The position numbers and the translations under genes were made by a program. This document shows positions 28,406 to 37,596 of a stretch of 64,000 nt of DNA, piece by piece; position 1 is the first letter of the stretch, and each line of letters starts with the position of its first letter. The notes under the pieces were generated by a model that had not been told where the DNA came from, made no database searches, and was given only the letters and a program-made list of their open reading frames with translations. This DNA comes from GCA-002733465 sp965230525 (GTDB lineage: Bacteria; Pseudomonadota; Gammaproteobacteria; Enterobacterales; Kangiellaceae), in assembly GCA_965230525.1 (NCBI GenBank), contig OZ246008.1, forward strand, positions 744,001 to 808,000, written 5' to 3'.

Positions 28406-29662
28406 ATGAACAGCACCATGCCAGTCAGCCTAAAAAGCATTCGTCCCACTCACCAAAAAAACAGTCAGCCAGTCTCGGCTAATAGCCTGAATTGGTTCAA
28501 CAAAATGGTCTTAGCAGTTGGCATTTTATTGTTGAGTTTGGTCAGTTTAAGTAGTGTTGCAGAAAGCGACATTTACTTGGTTCGACATGCGGAAAAACAA
28601 GTCGATGGCAGTAAAGATCCTCACTTAACTGAGCAAGGTAAACGCAGAGCAGAGCTGTTGGTAAAGCAATTAGTTGATAAAGAGATTACCGCCATCTACT
28701 CCAGTGATTATCAGCGCACCAAACAAACCGCAAAACCATTGGCGAAAAGATTGGGTATTGAAGTCAGTATTTACGATCCAAGAAAGCTGCAAGAGTTTGC
28801 TGAGCGCTTAAAAGCGCTTAAACAAAATGTTCTAGTCGTCGGCCACAGCAATACCACACCGGCACTGGCTTATTATTTAGGCGGCAAGGCGTTTGGCGAT
28901 ATTGATGAGTCTGAGTATGATCGACTCTACCAGATAAAAATCAGCAATGGCCAAGTTAACACTCAGTTACTCCGATCTCAGCCGGTTAAACAATATGCCG
29001 CTTTCCAGCCGGTTAACATCGACCATAGCCGATTTTCGGCAGTAAAAAATACTTACCAAATGAGTTTTCGCGATAAACCTGTAGGCAAAGCAATCCACTT
29101 TTTGAAAAGCACCGATAACCAATATCACCTAACCGATAAAACAGTCATCGAAAGCTTTAAAATCGATGCAGATATTGAGCTCGCAATCAATAAACAAAAG
29201 CTGCAACCACAATCAATGAAAATGAGCGGCAGCATGGGCACACCGGTCGATATATCGTTAAGTTGGCAAGCAAACAAAGTCATGGGGCACTCCATACAAG
29301 CGCGCGCCGCCTACAAACCTCAGGGAAAAATTCGAGTTGATCAAAAATTTCAGCCGTTAACCGTTGAACGCAGTTCGGTATTAATGCTAGCTCACTTGTT
29401 TGATTTGAAGCCAACTCAGTTAAATACATTTCAATGGTACAACGGCTACGACAATTCACTCAAAGCCATCGAAGCGAGTTATTTGGGTGATAAGAAAATT
29501 ACGGTTCCTGCCGGAACTTTTGATACCCAAATGATACAGTTTTTAGGTGGCGCACCTTCGCAAATTTTTTACGTTTCAAAAGAAGCCAAACCAAAGGTGG
29601 TTCAAATTGATGTGATTGCTAGTCCTTGGCAATATCAACTATTGGAGTCAACTCCGCTTTAA
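28406..29662 (+). CDS. Exported histidine phosphatase with C-terminal DUF3108-like domain
   Basis: 418 residues. A hydrophobic segment at about 32-50 acts as signal or anchor. A histidine phosphatase domain follows: IYLVRHAEK (the RH catalytic motif), SSDYQRTKQTAKPLAKRLG, and VLVVGHSNTTPALAYYL with the second histidine, as in SixA/phosphoglycerate-mutase-type enzymes. The last 180 residues, with KKITVPAGTFDTQMIQ, resemble DUF3108. AAGGAG precedes the ATG. The pairing is unusual; the substrate in the periplasm is unknown. Confidence 0.75.
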   Translation: MNSTMPVSLKSIRPTHQKNSQPVSANSLNWFNKMVLAVGILLLSLVSLSSVAESDIYLVRHAEKQVDGSKDPHLTEQGKRRAELLVKQLVDKEITAIYSSDYQRTKQTAKPLAKRLGIEVSIYDPRKLQEFAERLKALKQNVLVVGHSNTTPALAYYLGGKAFGDIDESEYDRLYQIKISNGQVNTQLLRSQPVKQYAAFQPVNIDHSRFSAVKNTYQMSFRDKPVGKAIHFLKSTDNQYHLTDKTVIESFKIDADIELAINKQKLQPQSMKMSGSMGTPVDISLSWQANKVMGHSIQARAAYKPQGKIRVDQKFQPLTVERSSVLMLAHLFDLKPTQLNTFQWYNGYDNSLKAIEASYLGDKKITVPAGTFDTQMIQFLGGAPSQIFYVSKEAKPKVVQIDVIASPWQYQLLESTPL

Positions 29663-29688
29663 TTAAAAGTTGATCAAATTCGGCAAAT

Positions 29689-30159
29689 TTAGACTTCATG
29701 AATTTCGGTGATGACTTGAGTCTTCACCGAGTTAGCGATAAAGCATTGCTGATGAGATTGATGATGCATTTTTTCTAATTGCGTCCTCGTCGGCTGACGT
29801 TCACCAGAAAATTTAATTTTTGGCTTTAACACCACTTTGGTCATTGCCATGTTTCCTTCTCCGTCTTTGTCCATGGTGCCAACAGCTTCATCTTGATAAC
29901 TTTCAATGACAAATTTTCGCTTAGCTGCAATGGATAGAAAAAACAGCATATGACAGCTCGACAATGAGGCAACAAACGCTTCTTCAGGATCAACATTTTG
30001 TTCGACCGAATAGGGCAGCGGTACAACATGCGGTGAAGAAGAAGCCGGGACTGAAACACCGCCATCAAAAGTCCAGCAATGACCACGGCTGTATTGATTG
30101 TCGACAAATTTTTCTTGTGCTTGGCGTGACCAACTGACCGTGGCAAAGTACTCCGACAT
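29689..30159 (-). CDS. OsmC family protein
   Basis: 156 residues from the ATG at 30159, which has the strong site AGGAGAGGG just upstream. The OsmC/Ohr-type fold is shown by DPEEAFVASLSSCHMLFFLSIAAKRKF, with its active-site cysteine, and the closing HQQCFIANSV. OsmC-type proteins reduce organic hydroperoxides by paired cysteines; here one Cys is in SSCH and another in HQQCF. Likely a cytoplasmic stress protein. It is monocistronic as far as can be seen. Confidence 0.88.
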   Translation of the reverse strand: MSEYFATVSWSRQAQEKFVDNQYSRGHCWTFDGGVSVPASSSPHVVPLPYSVEQNVDPEEAFVASLSSCHMLFFLSIAAKRKFVIESYQDEAVGTMDKDGEGNMAMTKVVLKPKIKFSGERQPTRTQLEKMHHQSHQQCFIANSVKTQVITEIHEV

Positions 30160-30301
30160 TTCCCTCTCCTGAATCACAATTTGGTTTTGGCAGGACACAT
30201 TCTGCCATTACACCACCTGAATGTTATTAAACAAACAGGTGACTAGATAATCTGAACACCAAGAGTAAATTAGCAATGTTATATTTACAAGTAGAGCAAA
30301 T

Positions 30302-31762
30302 CTAAAGATTTGATGCTATCCAGTCAATCGCTGCACTCAAACCTAAGTCTTGTCGATTTTGACGTTGCTCTAAGGTAAAAAAGGGCTGTTGCTGATCCAC
30401 TGGTACGCCAACACCTTCCCACTCTTCACCATCAGCGCTTAGGTAATACTCATTTGATAAACTGTAATTTAAGCCGTGCGGCAAAGACAGTGGCAAAATA
30501 TCGGACAATCCGCCGGCAGAATCTTCACCAATGAGTAGACTATTTGTTCGCGCTTTTATGGCGATGGCAAATGTCTCAGCCGCACTCGAGGTGGTCATGC
30601 TGGTTAGCATAGCAACCGGCCCGGTAAACAAATGATTATTCGCCGGCTTAGTCACAACACGCTGAGCCTCTGTGCGCCCGGCACCAAGTCGCGCTTGCTT
30701 GCTGTAAACATGTAGTTCGGATTCAATTAGATGACTGACCACCATTCGCCCGACAAAATCATCACCGCCTCCGTTTGCTCTTACATCAATTATGATCCCA
30801 TCGACATTGGTAAAATCGCTAAATATTTGCGCTAGATCCGATTGGATTAAGGCGGTATTTTGTTGCACTGAATTATCTTCTAAACCTAATTCTTGAGCTT
30901 CCATTGTGGTCATTAGTAAATAACCAATATTTTCTGGCAGAATACCCCACACCATATTTTCAGCGGCATTGGTACTTATCGCATCTTCACTGTCGAAAAA
31001 ACTCACAATCGTTTCATTTACAATATCCAACTGCTCTTCATAATATTCAATAAACGCTTCAGCGTCTTCTTGAGTATAGGGTTCGTTGATCTGATAAATT
31101 TCGATGAATTCTTCTAGCGCAATATCACTTAAATCAGGCTTGCGATTAACACTAAAATTTTCACCTAAATTTTCATTTTCGACACTGACATGAAAATCCT
31201 GCAATGGCTCGATTAAAGCGGCAAAAACTGCAAATAACTCCTCTTCTGTAGTGCTGCCGTCAACCACCTGATCTGCTTGAGCATACAGATCGGCCCAGTC
31301 TACATCTTCAAGATGAAAAAACGCATAATGCTGATCAAAGGTTTGCCAAAAAATATCCAGCTCCTGTTGCGGGTCAAACTGATAGCCAGCATCCCCCTTT
31401 TGCGCAAGTACACCATGACTGCAACTTGCCGGTAGTGAGTCCTGCCGTTGCATGATAATGCCAGGCTGTTTAGCTTGTGCAAAGGTGACTTCAATTTGCT
31501 TAAAGTCATCACTCATTTGACTACTATCCACAAATTCCTGATAGCTAATGTCTAAGTCCCACTTTTGACAATAGTCTGTCGTGGTTTGGTAAAGCTCAAT
31601 ACTGTCCTGCTTTAAAGACGCGGTAATTCCGTAAGCAGCGGAATGCCAAATATCATTAATGCTGACTTCTTTAACCGCCTCTTTAACATCGCTGCTTTTA
31701 CAGCCCAGTATGAGAACACTTAACAAGCCCGCACAGAGGGTTGCTGATGCGATAGGTTTCAT
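30302..31762 (-). CDS. S41 family peptidase, lipoprotein
   Basis: About 486 residues from the ATG at 31762, with GGAGA seven bases upstream. The N-terminus has a lipobox LILGC, so it is probably a membrane-anchored lipoprotein. The C-terminal half is an S41 (C-terminal processing/tricorn) protease: VDGIIIDVRANGGGDD, then SMTTSSAAETFAIAI with the likely nucleophile Ser, and the GEDSAGG loop. There is no clear PDZ domain. It is followed by the metallo-beta-lactamase gene upstream on the same strand. Confidence 0.82.
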   Translation of the reverse strand: MKPIASATLCAGLLSVLILGCKSSDVKEAVKEVSINDIWHSAAYGITASLKQDSIELYQTTTDYCQKWDLDISYQEFVDSSQMSDDFKQIEVTFAQAKQPGIIMQRQDSLPASCSHGVLAQKGDAGYQFDPQQELDIFWQTFDQHYAFFHLEDVDWADLYAQADQVVDGSTTEEELFAVFAALIEPLQDFHVSVENENLGENFSVNRKPDLSDIALEEFIEIYQINEPYTQEDAEAFIEYYEEQLDIVNETIVSFFDSEDAISTNAAENMVWGILPENIGYLLMTTMEAQELGLEDNSVQQNTALIQSDLAQIFSDFTNVDGIIIDVRANGGGDDFVGRMVVSHLIESELHVYSKQARLGAGRTEAQRVVTKPANNHLFTGPVAMLTSMTTSSAAETFAIAIKARTNSLLIGEDSAGGLSDILPLSLPHGLNYSLSNEYYLSADGEEWEGVGVPVDQQQPFFTLEQRQNRQDLGLSAAIDWIASNL

Positions 31763-31929
31763 ATTTCTCTCCATTTCCATTTAATTAAGTAGGAGTAGAT
31801 TACAAAACCAACGACTAACACTCAGTGAGTAAATTGTGGGTTTAATGTAGCAACTGTAGATTTTTGTAGAATAGCCTTAGTTGCGGTTTGCGAATAAAGC
31901 AGAGAATAGACTGCTAGGCAGCTTGTCGT

Positions 31930-32667
31930 CTAATGTTGAAATTGGTTTGCTAATTGAATGGTATGAGTCAGTAATGCTTGGTCGCCCATTTGTCCGTGCC
32001 CCGGAATTACTCGGTCAATATCAGCAAATTGATGAATCACTCGCGTTACAGAATCGGCCCAATCCTTTACCGAACCATCGGCACTATATCCCATACCACG
32101 CGCCGCTGCGCTGCGGATCAAGCATCCCCCCACCAACAGCTTTTCAGGTTTAATAAAAACCACAATATTATCCATGGTATGTCCAGGGCCAGGAAAGAAA
32201 GCTTGAATTTTGCCATCGGCTAACTCAAAGTGTTTTCCTTTGAAGCCTAGTTTAGCGGTTGCTTTTTGATTTTTATTGAGTAATTGATTGGTTAATTCGG
32301 AAGCCACCGTTTTAACCCCAAGACTATTTAAATATTGAATGCCTGATGCTCTATCATCATGAAAATGAGTCGCAATACTCGCCTTCAATTGGAACCCTTT
32401 TTGTTGGATCCAGTTGACCAAGGTGACGGTATCGGCCTCTAACCAAGGAGTATCAATAATATAGGCGTCTTGATTGAAGACCACTACCAAGCCATTAGAT
32501 GGTGTGTATTGCCCTTTCCAAAGATTGTAGGAAACATGAAGGTAAACTTTGTCACTGAGCTTTTCAATTTCCATCTTGCCGTCTTTTTGATCGGCGAATG
32601 AAAAACCAGACAACAAACTAAGGATTATCAGCAGACTCCATCTTTGCATTGCAGACTGACGCTTCAT
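31930..32667 (-). CDS. Subclass B1 metallo-beta-lactamase
   Basis: 245 residues with a signal peptide (cleavage near GFSFA). The complete B1 zinc ligand set is visible: HFHDD (His101, His103, Asp105), GPGHTMDN (His163), VGGCLI (Cys182) and PGHGQMG (His224), in the same spacing as IMP/VIM-type enzymes. The segment around GIQYLNSLGVKTVASELTNQLL also matches B1 enzymes. Such periplasmic enzymes hydrolyse most beta-lactams including carbapenems. AAGGA precedes the ATG. It is in core chromosome, 6 kb away from the cassette array, so it looks like an intrinsic gene. Activity is inferred. Confidence 0.9.
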   Translation of the reverse strand: MKRQSAMQRWSLLIILSLLSGFSFADQKDGKMEIEKLSDKVYLHVSYNLWKGQYTPSNGLVVVFNQDAYIIDTPWLEADTVTLVNWIQQKGFQLKASIATHFHDDRASGIQYLNSLGVKTVASELTNQLLNKNQKATAKLGFKGKHFELADGKIQAFFPGPGHTMDNIVVFIKPEKLLVGGCLIRSAAARGMGYSADGSVKDWADSVTRVIHQFADIDRVIPGHGQMGDQALLTHTIQLANQFQH

Positions 32668-32722
32668 AAAAATCCTTTTTCAATATTGGTAAGCGGACCT
32701 TGTGGACCCAATGGACTCAGTG

Positions 32723-33766
32723 TTAGTCGCTCTTTAATTTATCAGAGCGCAATCTTGCTCGGTATTTACCGCGAGCAAGCTCCTGCATATCTTCTACAGT
32801 ATCGCTTTCATCAACGATTTCGCGTCCCAACAGAGTTTCGATGGCATCTTCTAGAGTCACAATGCCGGCGGTTTGCCCAAACTCATCTTCAACCAAAAAT
32901 AGATGAGCACGTTGTTTAATAAAAAGATCAATCAACTGTTGAACCGGTAGTCGTTCAGCTACTCGGGTGATCGGTTTGACATGCTCTTTAATCGGCTCAT
33001 CGCCCTTGCCTTGGCGCTCCAGCAAAAACAAATCTCGCTTGATCACTTTACCGACAATATCATCAATACTTTTGCCATACACTGGCATTCGGCTAAATTG
33101 CTGAGTTTGCGGTAAATCCAAAGCTTGAGTGACTGTGAGATCCTGGCTGATCATATGCACCACGCTGCGCGGGGTTAATACATGTTCGGTAGGAATTTCG
33201 CGTAAGCTCAGTATATTGGTTAAGTATTCGTTCTCTTGCGAAATTAGGTTACCATCTTTATGACCGAGCGATGCCAGTGCCAAAATTTCCTCTCGAGTAA
33301 TTTCATGGCCCTCACCACTGCTAAATAGACGAGTAAGCCGCGTTGAGACCCAAACTAACGGATACACCAATTTTACCAGCCAGGTAATTAAAAACGCCGA
33401 TGGAACGGCGAGTTTTCGCCAGAAAGTCGCGCCTAAAGTTTTAGGAATAATTTCTGAAAAATACAAAATCGCCAAGGTAAGTATGACGGCAATCAAAGTT
33501 TCCCACTGTGCACCAAACACTTTAGTCGCTTGCGCTCCCACACCGGCCGCCCCCATGGTGTGCGCAAATGTATTCAATATAAGGATACTGGAAAGCGATT
33601 GATCGAGGTTTTCTTTAACATTGACCAGTGACTTGCCTGCACGCGGGCGCGTGGAGCTTGTTTGCTCGACAAAACTGGGAGTCACCGAGAGTAATACTGC
33701 TTCTAGTATGGAACAAAGAAAGGAGACGCCAATAGCGATCGCCAAATATATAAACAACAATGTCAT
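32723..33766 (-). CDS. CNNM (DUF21) and CBS domain membrane protein
   Basis: 347 residues. An N-terminal CNNM/DUF21 membrane domain with three or four helices (LAIAIGVSFLCSILEAVLLSVTPSF, TLIAVILTLAILYFSEIIPKTLG) is followed by a CBS pair near residues 195-320 (VLTPRSVVHMI and VEDEFGQTAGIVTLEDAIETLLG). No CorC_HlyC domain follows. The family takes part in divalent cation (Mg2+/Co2+) export or its control. Confidence 0.88.
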   Translation of the reverse strand: MTLLFIYLAIAIGVSFLCSILEAVLLSVTPSFVEQTSSTRPRAGKSLVNVKENLDQSLSSILILNTFAHTMGAAGVGAQATKVFGAQWETLIAVILTLAILYFSEIIPKTLGATFWRKLAVPSAFLITWLVKLVYPLVWVSTRLTRLFSSGEGHEITREEILALASLGHKDGNLISQENEYLTNILSLREIPTEHVLTPRSVVHMISQDLTVTQALDLPQTQQFSRMPVYGKSIDDIVGKVIKRDLFLLERQGKGDEPIKEHVKPITRVAERLPVQQLIDLFIKQRAHLFLVEDEFGQTAGIVTLEDAIETLLGREIVDESDTVEDMQELARGKYRARLRSDKLKSD

Positions 33767-33951
33767 GTGGGGTAATAGATTCCGATTATCTCATTCACAA
33801 GGAGTTAGCTTTGTTGCAAGCAGCAAGTACTAATATACAACGAACCGATAAGGGTTCAAAGAGCTGTTTTGCAGGATATCACGATTGTTACCCGAAATTT
33901 GCTGATATTAGCTCAAATCCAATCAATTTCTCCCCTCTTTAACTGCTCAGT

Positions 33952-34380
33952 TTAGGGAAGAACCGCCACCACTTCAATTTCAATTTTTAGTCCCGGCTGA
34001 AACAAGGCACTCACTTGAACCCAGCTTGAAGCGGGGTATTTTTGCTTTTTGTAATAGGATTTTCTAAGCTCAGTTGCGGCTTTTAATTGTTCAATATCAG
34101 TAGTGTAGATCACTTCTTTTACAATTCGCTCAGTCCCCACGTTATATTCTGACAATATTGACTCAATCCTAGTGTAAATATCTTTCAGTTGAGCCTCAAA
34201 ATCAGCTTTTCCACTGGTCAGTCCGGCTAAATACAAGGTCTTACCAACTTGGGTCACTTGGCTATAGCCCACCTGCTTTTCCCATGGAAATACATGCTTT
34301 CGCTTGATTTCATCTGCTGCAACCCCAAGTGAAACGAAGGCTAGAATATTGACCGTAAGTATGAATACTAATTTTTTCAT
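33952..34380 (-). CDS. Exported RidA-like protein lacking the key arginine
   Basis: 142 residues with a signal peptide (MKKLVFILTVNILAFVSLGVAA). The RidA/YjgF fold is clear: KTLYLAGLTS, a helical middle, and the closing ASSWVQVSALFQPGLKIEIEVVAVLP. In active RidA proteins the PARxxV motif carries the imine-contacting arginine; here it reads PASSWV. So the family's deaminase activity is probably absent, and the protein is predicted to be periplasmic. Confidence 0.8.
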   Translation of the reverse strand: MKKLVFILTVNILAFVSLGVAADEIKRKHVFPWEKQVGYSQVTQVGKTLYLAGLTSGKADFEAQLKDIYTRIESILSEYNVGTERIVKEVIYTTDIEQLKAATELRKSYYKKQKYPASSWVQVSALFQPGLKIEIEVVAVLP

Positions 34381-34560
34381 GATTCCTCGCTTTTAGATAA
34401 GATCTGATTGAGTGTATCTAACGAATGAGATTCCACTCAAACCATCAGCAAACTATATCATTCATTACAATCGCTAATTGGTTGAAATTAGCTTTAAAAA
34501 GTCAAAATTTCCAACCACCACGGTTTTTCGTTGCAAGCGTCTTTTCAGCTTAGTCTTCAA

Positions 34561-35508
34561 TCAAAGTTTGCTAAGTCGGGCTAACCAATCCGTTGCCAAG
34601 CGAAATGTCTGTGGCATGTTGTTGTGACCAAGGTCAGAAAATAACACGTATTGATAAGGCTTGCCCGATTCCATTAATTTGTCCAGTCGTTGCATCGACA
34701 AATCGACAGGCACGCTACCGTCCTGTTTACCAAATAGCCAGAGTCCAGGAATATTTAGATTAATCAGGCTATCACTTGGGTCAGAGTCTTTTCCTAAAAA
34801 TTTTGGCCAAACATAAGGCCGTTTTTGGGCCGCTAAGGCTTGCTCAAACGCCGGAATTTTTTTACCATCACGATCAGCGGTGTATCGACTGAAAATATCC
34901 TCCTCGCTGACTTTGCAAACCGGCCCACTCCAAATCACCATAAATTCCACCGCAGAATCTTTTTCTGCCGCTAATGGAATAATCCAACCCGCCTGACTGA
35001 TGCCTGCTAGACCAAGTTTGGATTCTTGGGTACGGGGGTGAGATTTTAAAACCGCAAACGCGGCTAGTGCGTCATCGGCTAATTGAATGATATTTTTTTC
35101 ACTGACACTTTGGCGAGCTTCATAGTGGCCTGCTGATTGACCCACACCACGCTTATCGTACACCAGCGCAGCAACCCCGGCGTTGGCAAACTGCTCGGCC
35201 AAATAGAGGTTCCTTACTTGCTTTCCCGAACCATGTACAAACACCACCGCACTGTGGATCGAACCCGTCTTAGGAAGTACAAGTGACCCCGCCAATTGAA
35301 CTCCCTGACTCATAAAAGTGAGATCTTCACGAACAAGATCAGATGCGAGTACCAGCGGCTGACCAATGCAGCAAGCGATAATAAAAAGAAAATGTCGCAT
35401 ACTGAAAGTTACTTCGGGCATAGTTACTTCGGGCACTGTTACTTCGGGCACTGTTACTTCGGGCACTGTTACTTCGGGCACTGTTACTTCGGGCATAGTT
35501 GCTCTCAT
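34561..35508 (-). CDS. Alpha/beta hydrolase with repeat-encoded N-terminal tract
   Basis: 315 residues. The hydrolase part (SAVVFVHGSGKQVR, VYDKRGVGQS, LGLAGISQAGWIIPLAA, DLGHNN) has a nucleophile elbow GISQAG and a late histidine. Two starts are possible. The ATG at 35508 is 11 bp after the upstream oxidoreductase stop and would add a repeated PEVTV tract from six 15-bp repeats; the ATG at 35400 begins a good signal peptide (MRHFLFIIACCIGQPLVLAS). Export favours 35400, gene spacing favours 35508. Substrate unknown. Confidence 0.75.
   Translation of the reverse strand: MRATMPEVTVPEVTVPEVTVPEVTVPEVTMPEVTFSMRHFLFIIACCIGQPLVLASDLVREDLTFMSQGVQLAGSLVLPKTGSIHSAVVFVHGSGKQVRNLYLAEQFANAGVAALVYDKRGVGQSAGHYEARQSVSEKNIIQLADDALAAFAVLKSHPRTQESKLGLAGISQAGWIIPLAAEKDSAVEFMVIWSGPVCKVSEEDIFSRYTADRDGKKIPAFEQALAAQKRPYVWPKFLGKDSDPSDSLINLNIPGLWLFGKQDGSVPVDLSMQRLDKLMESGKPYQYVLFSDLGHNNMPQTFRLATDWLARLSKL
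35408..35497. repeat. 15-bp minisatellite, six copies
   Basis: Six head-to-tail copies of GTTACTTCGGGCACT; the outer two end in ATA instead of ACT. Because the unit is a multiple of three, copy-number change would alter the length but not the frame of the overlapping hydrolase leader. Confidence 0.95.
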
Positions 35509-35519
35509 TTTTAAAACGG

Positions 35520-36644
35520 TTAGCTATTGTTAATTTGAATCACGATTTTTCCTTTAGCTCGCCCCGACTCAGAATAACTAATCGCCGCAGGGACTTGTTC
35601 CAAAGGAAATACCTGATCAATGACTGGACGCATTTTTCCGCTAGCCATAAGTTCAGCTAAAAACTCAAAGTCTTGTTGATCAAAATGAGCAACGAAAAAG
35701 ATGAGCTTTTCCTCAACAAAAGAGTCTTGAATCATCGCTCCGATCGGCTGCGCCAAGGGGCCAAACCAATTTCCTTTGGCACCCCCAACAATCACATAGC
35801 GTCCACCAGGCTTTAGCACTTTGCGATTATCCGAGATAGAGTGGTTGCTAATCATGTCTATAATTACATCAAAAGTTTGTTCGCCCTCGGTGTAATTTTC
35901 TTGTTTGTAGTTAAAAACATGGTCGGCCCCCAGTGACTTCACCATGTCCACATTGCGTCCACTGCAAACGCCGTAAACCTCTGCTCCCATGGACTTAGCA
36001 ATTTGTACCGCATAGGTACCAACCCCACCGGAAGCCCCGTTAATAAGCACTTTTTCGCCTGCCTTCAATTGCCCTTGGTCCCGCAATGCTTGCAACGCGG
36101 TAGCCGCCGCGACCGCAACCGTAGCGCTTTGCTGAAATGTCACTTCAGCCGGTTTATGAACAATGCCTTGATCTTGTCCAATTGTTAGGTAATCACTAAA
36201 GCTGCCACGAGACCCGCCAAACACTGCATCGCCTACTTTAAATCGCGTGACGTCTTTACCCACCGATTCAACCACACCGGAAAAATCAGCGCCTAGGATG
36301 CTAGTTTCTGGTTGGCCAATGCCACTGCCTAATCGCATGATATAAGGCGCGCCACGCATCATATGGTAATCTAACGGGTTGACCCCAGCCGCATGAATTT
36401 TAACTAACACTTCATCCGCTGCTGGCACCGGCTTGTCCACTTGAGCTACTTTTAAATCATTCGAACTGCTATAGCATTGATGCACCACAGCCCTCATTTT
36501 TTCAACTGAGTTGGCGCTGTTGAGAGCGCTTAAACCATCTATATCCTCACAGTCGGTGGTGTAGCTCAGCGTGATAGCTAAGGCAGAGATGGATAGAAAA
36601 ATAAAGCCTAATAATCCATTCATGATTTTATAACGGAGCTTCAT
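35520..36644 (-). CDS. NAD(P)-dependent MDR-family oxidoreductase with N-terminal membrane segment
   Basis: 374 residues from the ATG at 36644 (AAGGAAA upstream); the longer frame starts at TTG. An N-terminal hydrophobic stretch MNGLLGFIFLSISALAITLSY is followed by a GroES-like domain (GVNPLDYHMMRG, LGADFSGVVESVG) and a Rossmann domain with INGASGGVGTYAVQIAKSMGAEVYGVCSG. It belongs to the zinc-independent quinone oxidoreductase group. The membrane anchor or signal is unusual for this cytosolic family. Confidence 0.85.
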   Translation of the reverse strand: MKLRYKIMNGLLGFIFLSISALAITLSYTTDCEDIDGLSALNSANSVEKMRAVVHQCYSSSNDLKVAQVDKPVPAADEVLVKIHAAGVNPLDYHMMRGAPYIMRLGSGIGQPETSILGADFSGVVESVGKDVTRFKVGDAVFGGSRGSFSDYLTIGQDQGIVHKPAEVTFQQSATVAVAAATALQALRDQGQLKAGEKVLINGASGGVGTYAVQIAKSMGAEVYGVCSGRNVDMVKSLGADHVFNYKQENYTEGEQTFDVIIDMISNHSISDNRKVLKPGGRYVIVGGAKGNWFGPLAQPIGAMIQDSFVEEKLIFFVAHFDQQDFEFLAELMASGKMRPVIDQVFPLEQVPAAISYSESGRAKGKIVIQINNS

Positions 36645-36950
36645 AGCCGGTTTCCTTTTCAAATACTTTTCAATTGCGGTTATCAGTTATCAATGATGGT
36701 AGATTATTTACTGCATCCGAGAGTGAATGAGAACCGCTCATTTATTCGCACATCAACTTATCTCAAAAGCGAACAAGTAGACTCAGCAAATTTCATACCA
36801 GCTAAAATAGATAGTTTTAGTCGAAAACATTAATCGAATTGGCCAATTTCACTAAGCCAATTAGTCTAGTTCACTAATAAGTGTGGACAGAGCTATCCAC
36901 AGGATAGCTGGGTTGAATTTAGAATTTGCTATACAAAGCTTGGGGTCTGT

Positions 36951-37472
36951 TTAGTTAGACTTTGATTTGACCCGCTCAAGAACCAAAGAATCTTCTTTCG
37001 GCTTACCATCTGAAAGATAAACTTCAGACCGTGTAATTGTTCCAGCAGGATCGGAAAGATCAAAAGCTAAATTGTGTTGATGAGACTGTTTTAAATTTTT
37101 TAAATTAGTGGCATCAAAAAATTCAAAGGCAAGTTGCTTTGGTTTGGAGGCTTCAACCATTTGTAATCGCGGCTGATTGCCTTGCGGACAGTAATGAGTG
37201 GCCACTAAACGCTGATTGTCTAAATGGTAAATAGTGAGCGAATGTTTTTTACCTTTTGAAAGCCAAGTTTCAAGCAATACCGAATTATTGGCGGTTAATT
37301 CAAATTGAATTCTAAAATCACGGGTAGAATCTTTTACCTTCCAGATTCCGGCCAATTGCTTCAAATCCTTAAACGCTGATTCGATATCACTTGAAGCATA
37401 ACTAATACTAGAGCAAAAAAGGGCAAAAACGAGTGCGGGATAAACCATAAAATATTTATGGGAGAGTTTCAT
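36951..37472 (-). CDS. Exported hypothetical protein
   Basis: 173 residues with a signal peptide (VFALFCSSISYA). The mature part reads AFKDLKQLAGIWKVKDSTRDFRIQFELTANNSVLLETWLSKGK, similar in pattern to DUF1579-type lipocalin-like proteins, with HYCPQGNQPRLQMV in the middle. The resemblance is weak; no function is assigned. It is likely periplasmic. Confidence 0.65.
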   Translation of the reverse strand: MKLSHKYFMVYPALVFALFCSSISYASSDIESAFKDLKQLAGIWKVKDSTRDFRIQFELTANNSVLLETWLSKGKKHSLTIYHLDNQRLVATHYCPQGNQPRLQMVEASKPKQLAFEFFDATNLKNLKQSHQHNLAFDLSDPAGTITRSEVYLSDGKPKEDSLVLERVKSKSN

Positions 37473-37596
37473 AAGGATTCCTTTTCAAATAGTTTGAATT
37501 TCCAAAACAAATAACAGATTTTTATTCTATCTCAGTTTTACCTCGATCGATAACAAAAAAGTGAGATACCCGTTTATCAAATACAAACCGAAAATA

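Noticed and set aside
35408..35497. CRISPR-like repeats
   Set aside because: Repeats are contiguous with no spacers and no cas genes; this is a simple minisatellite.
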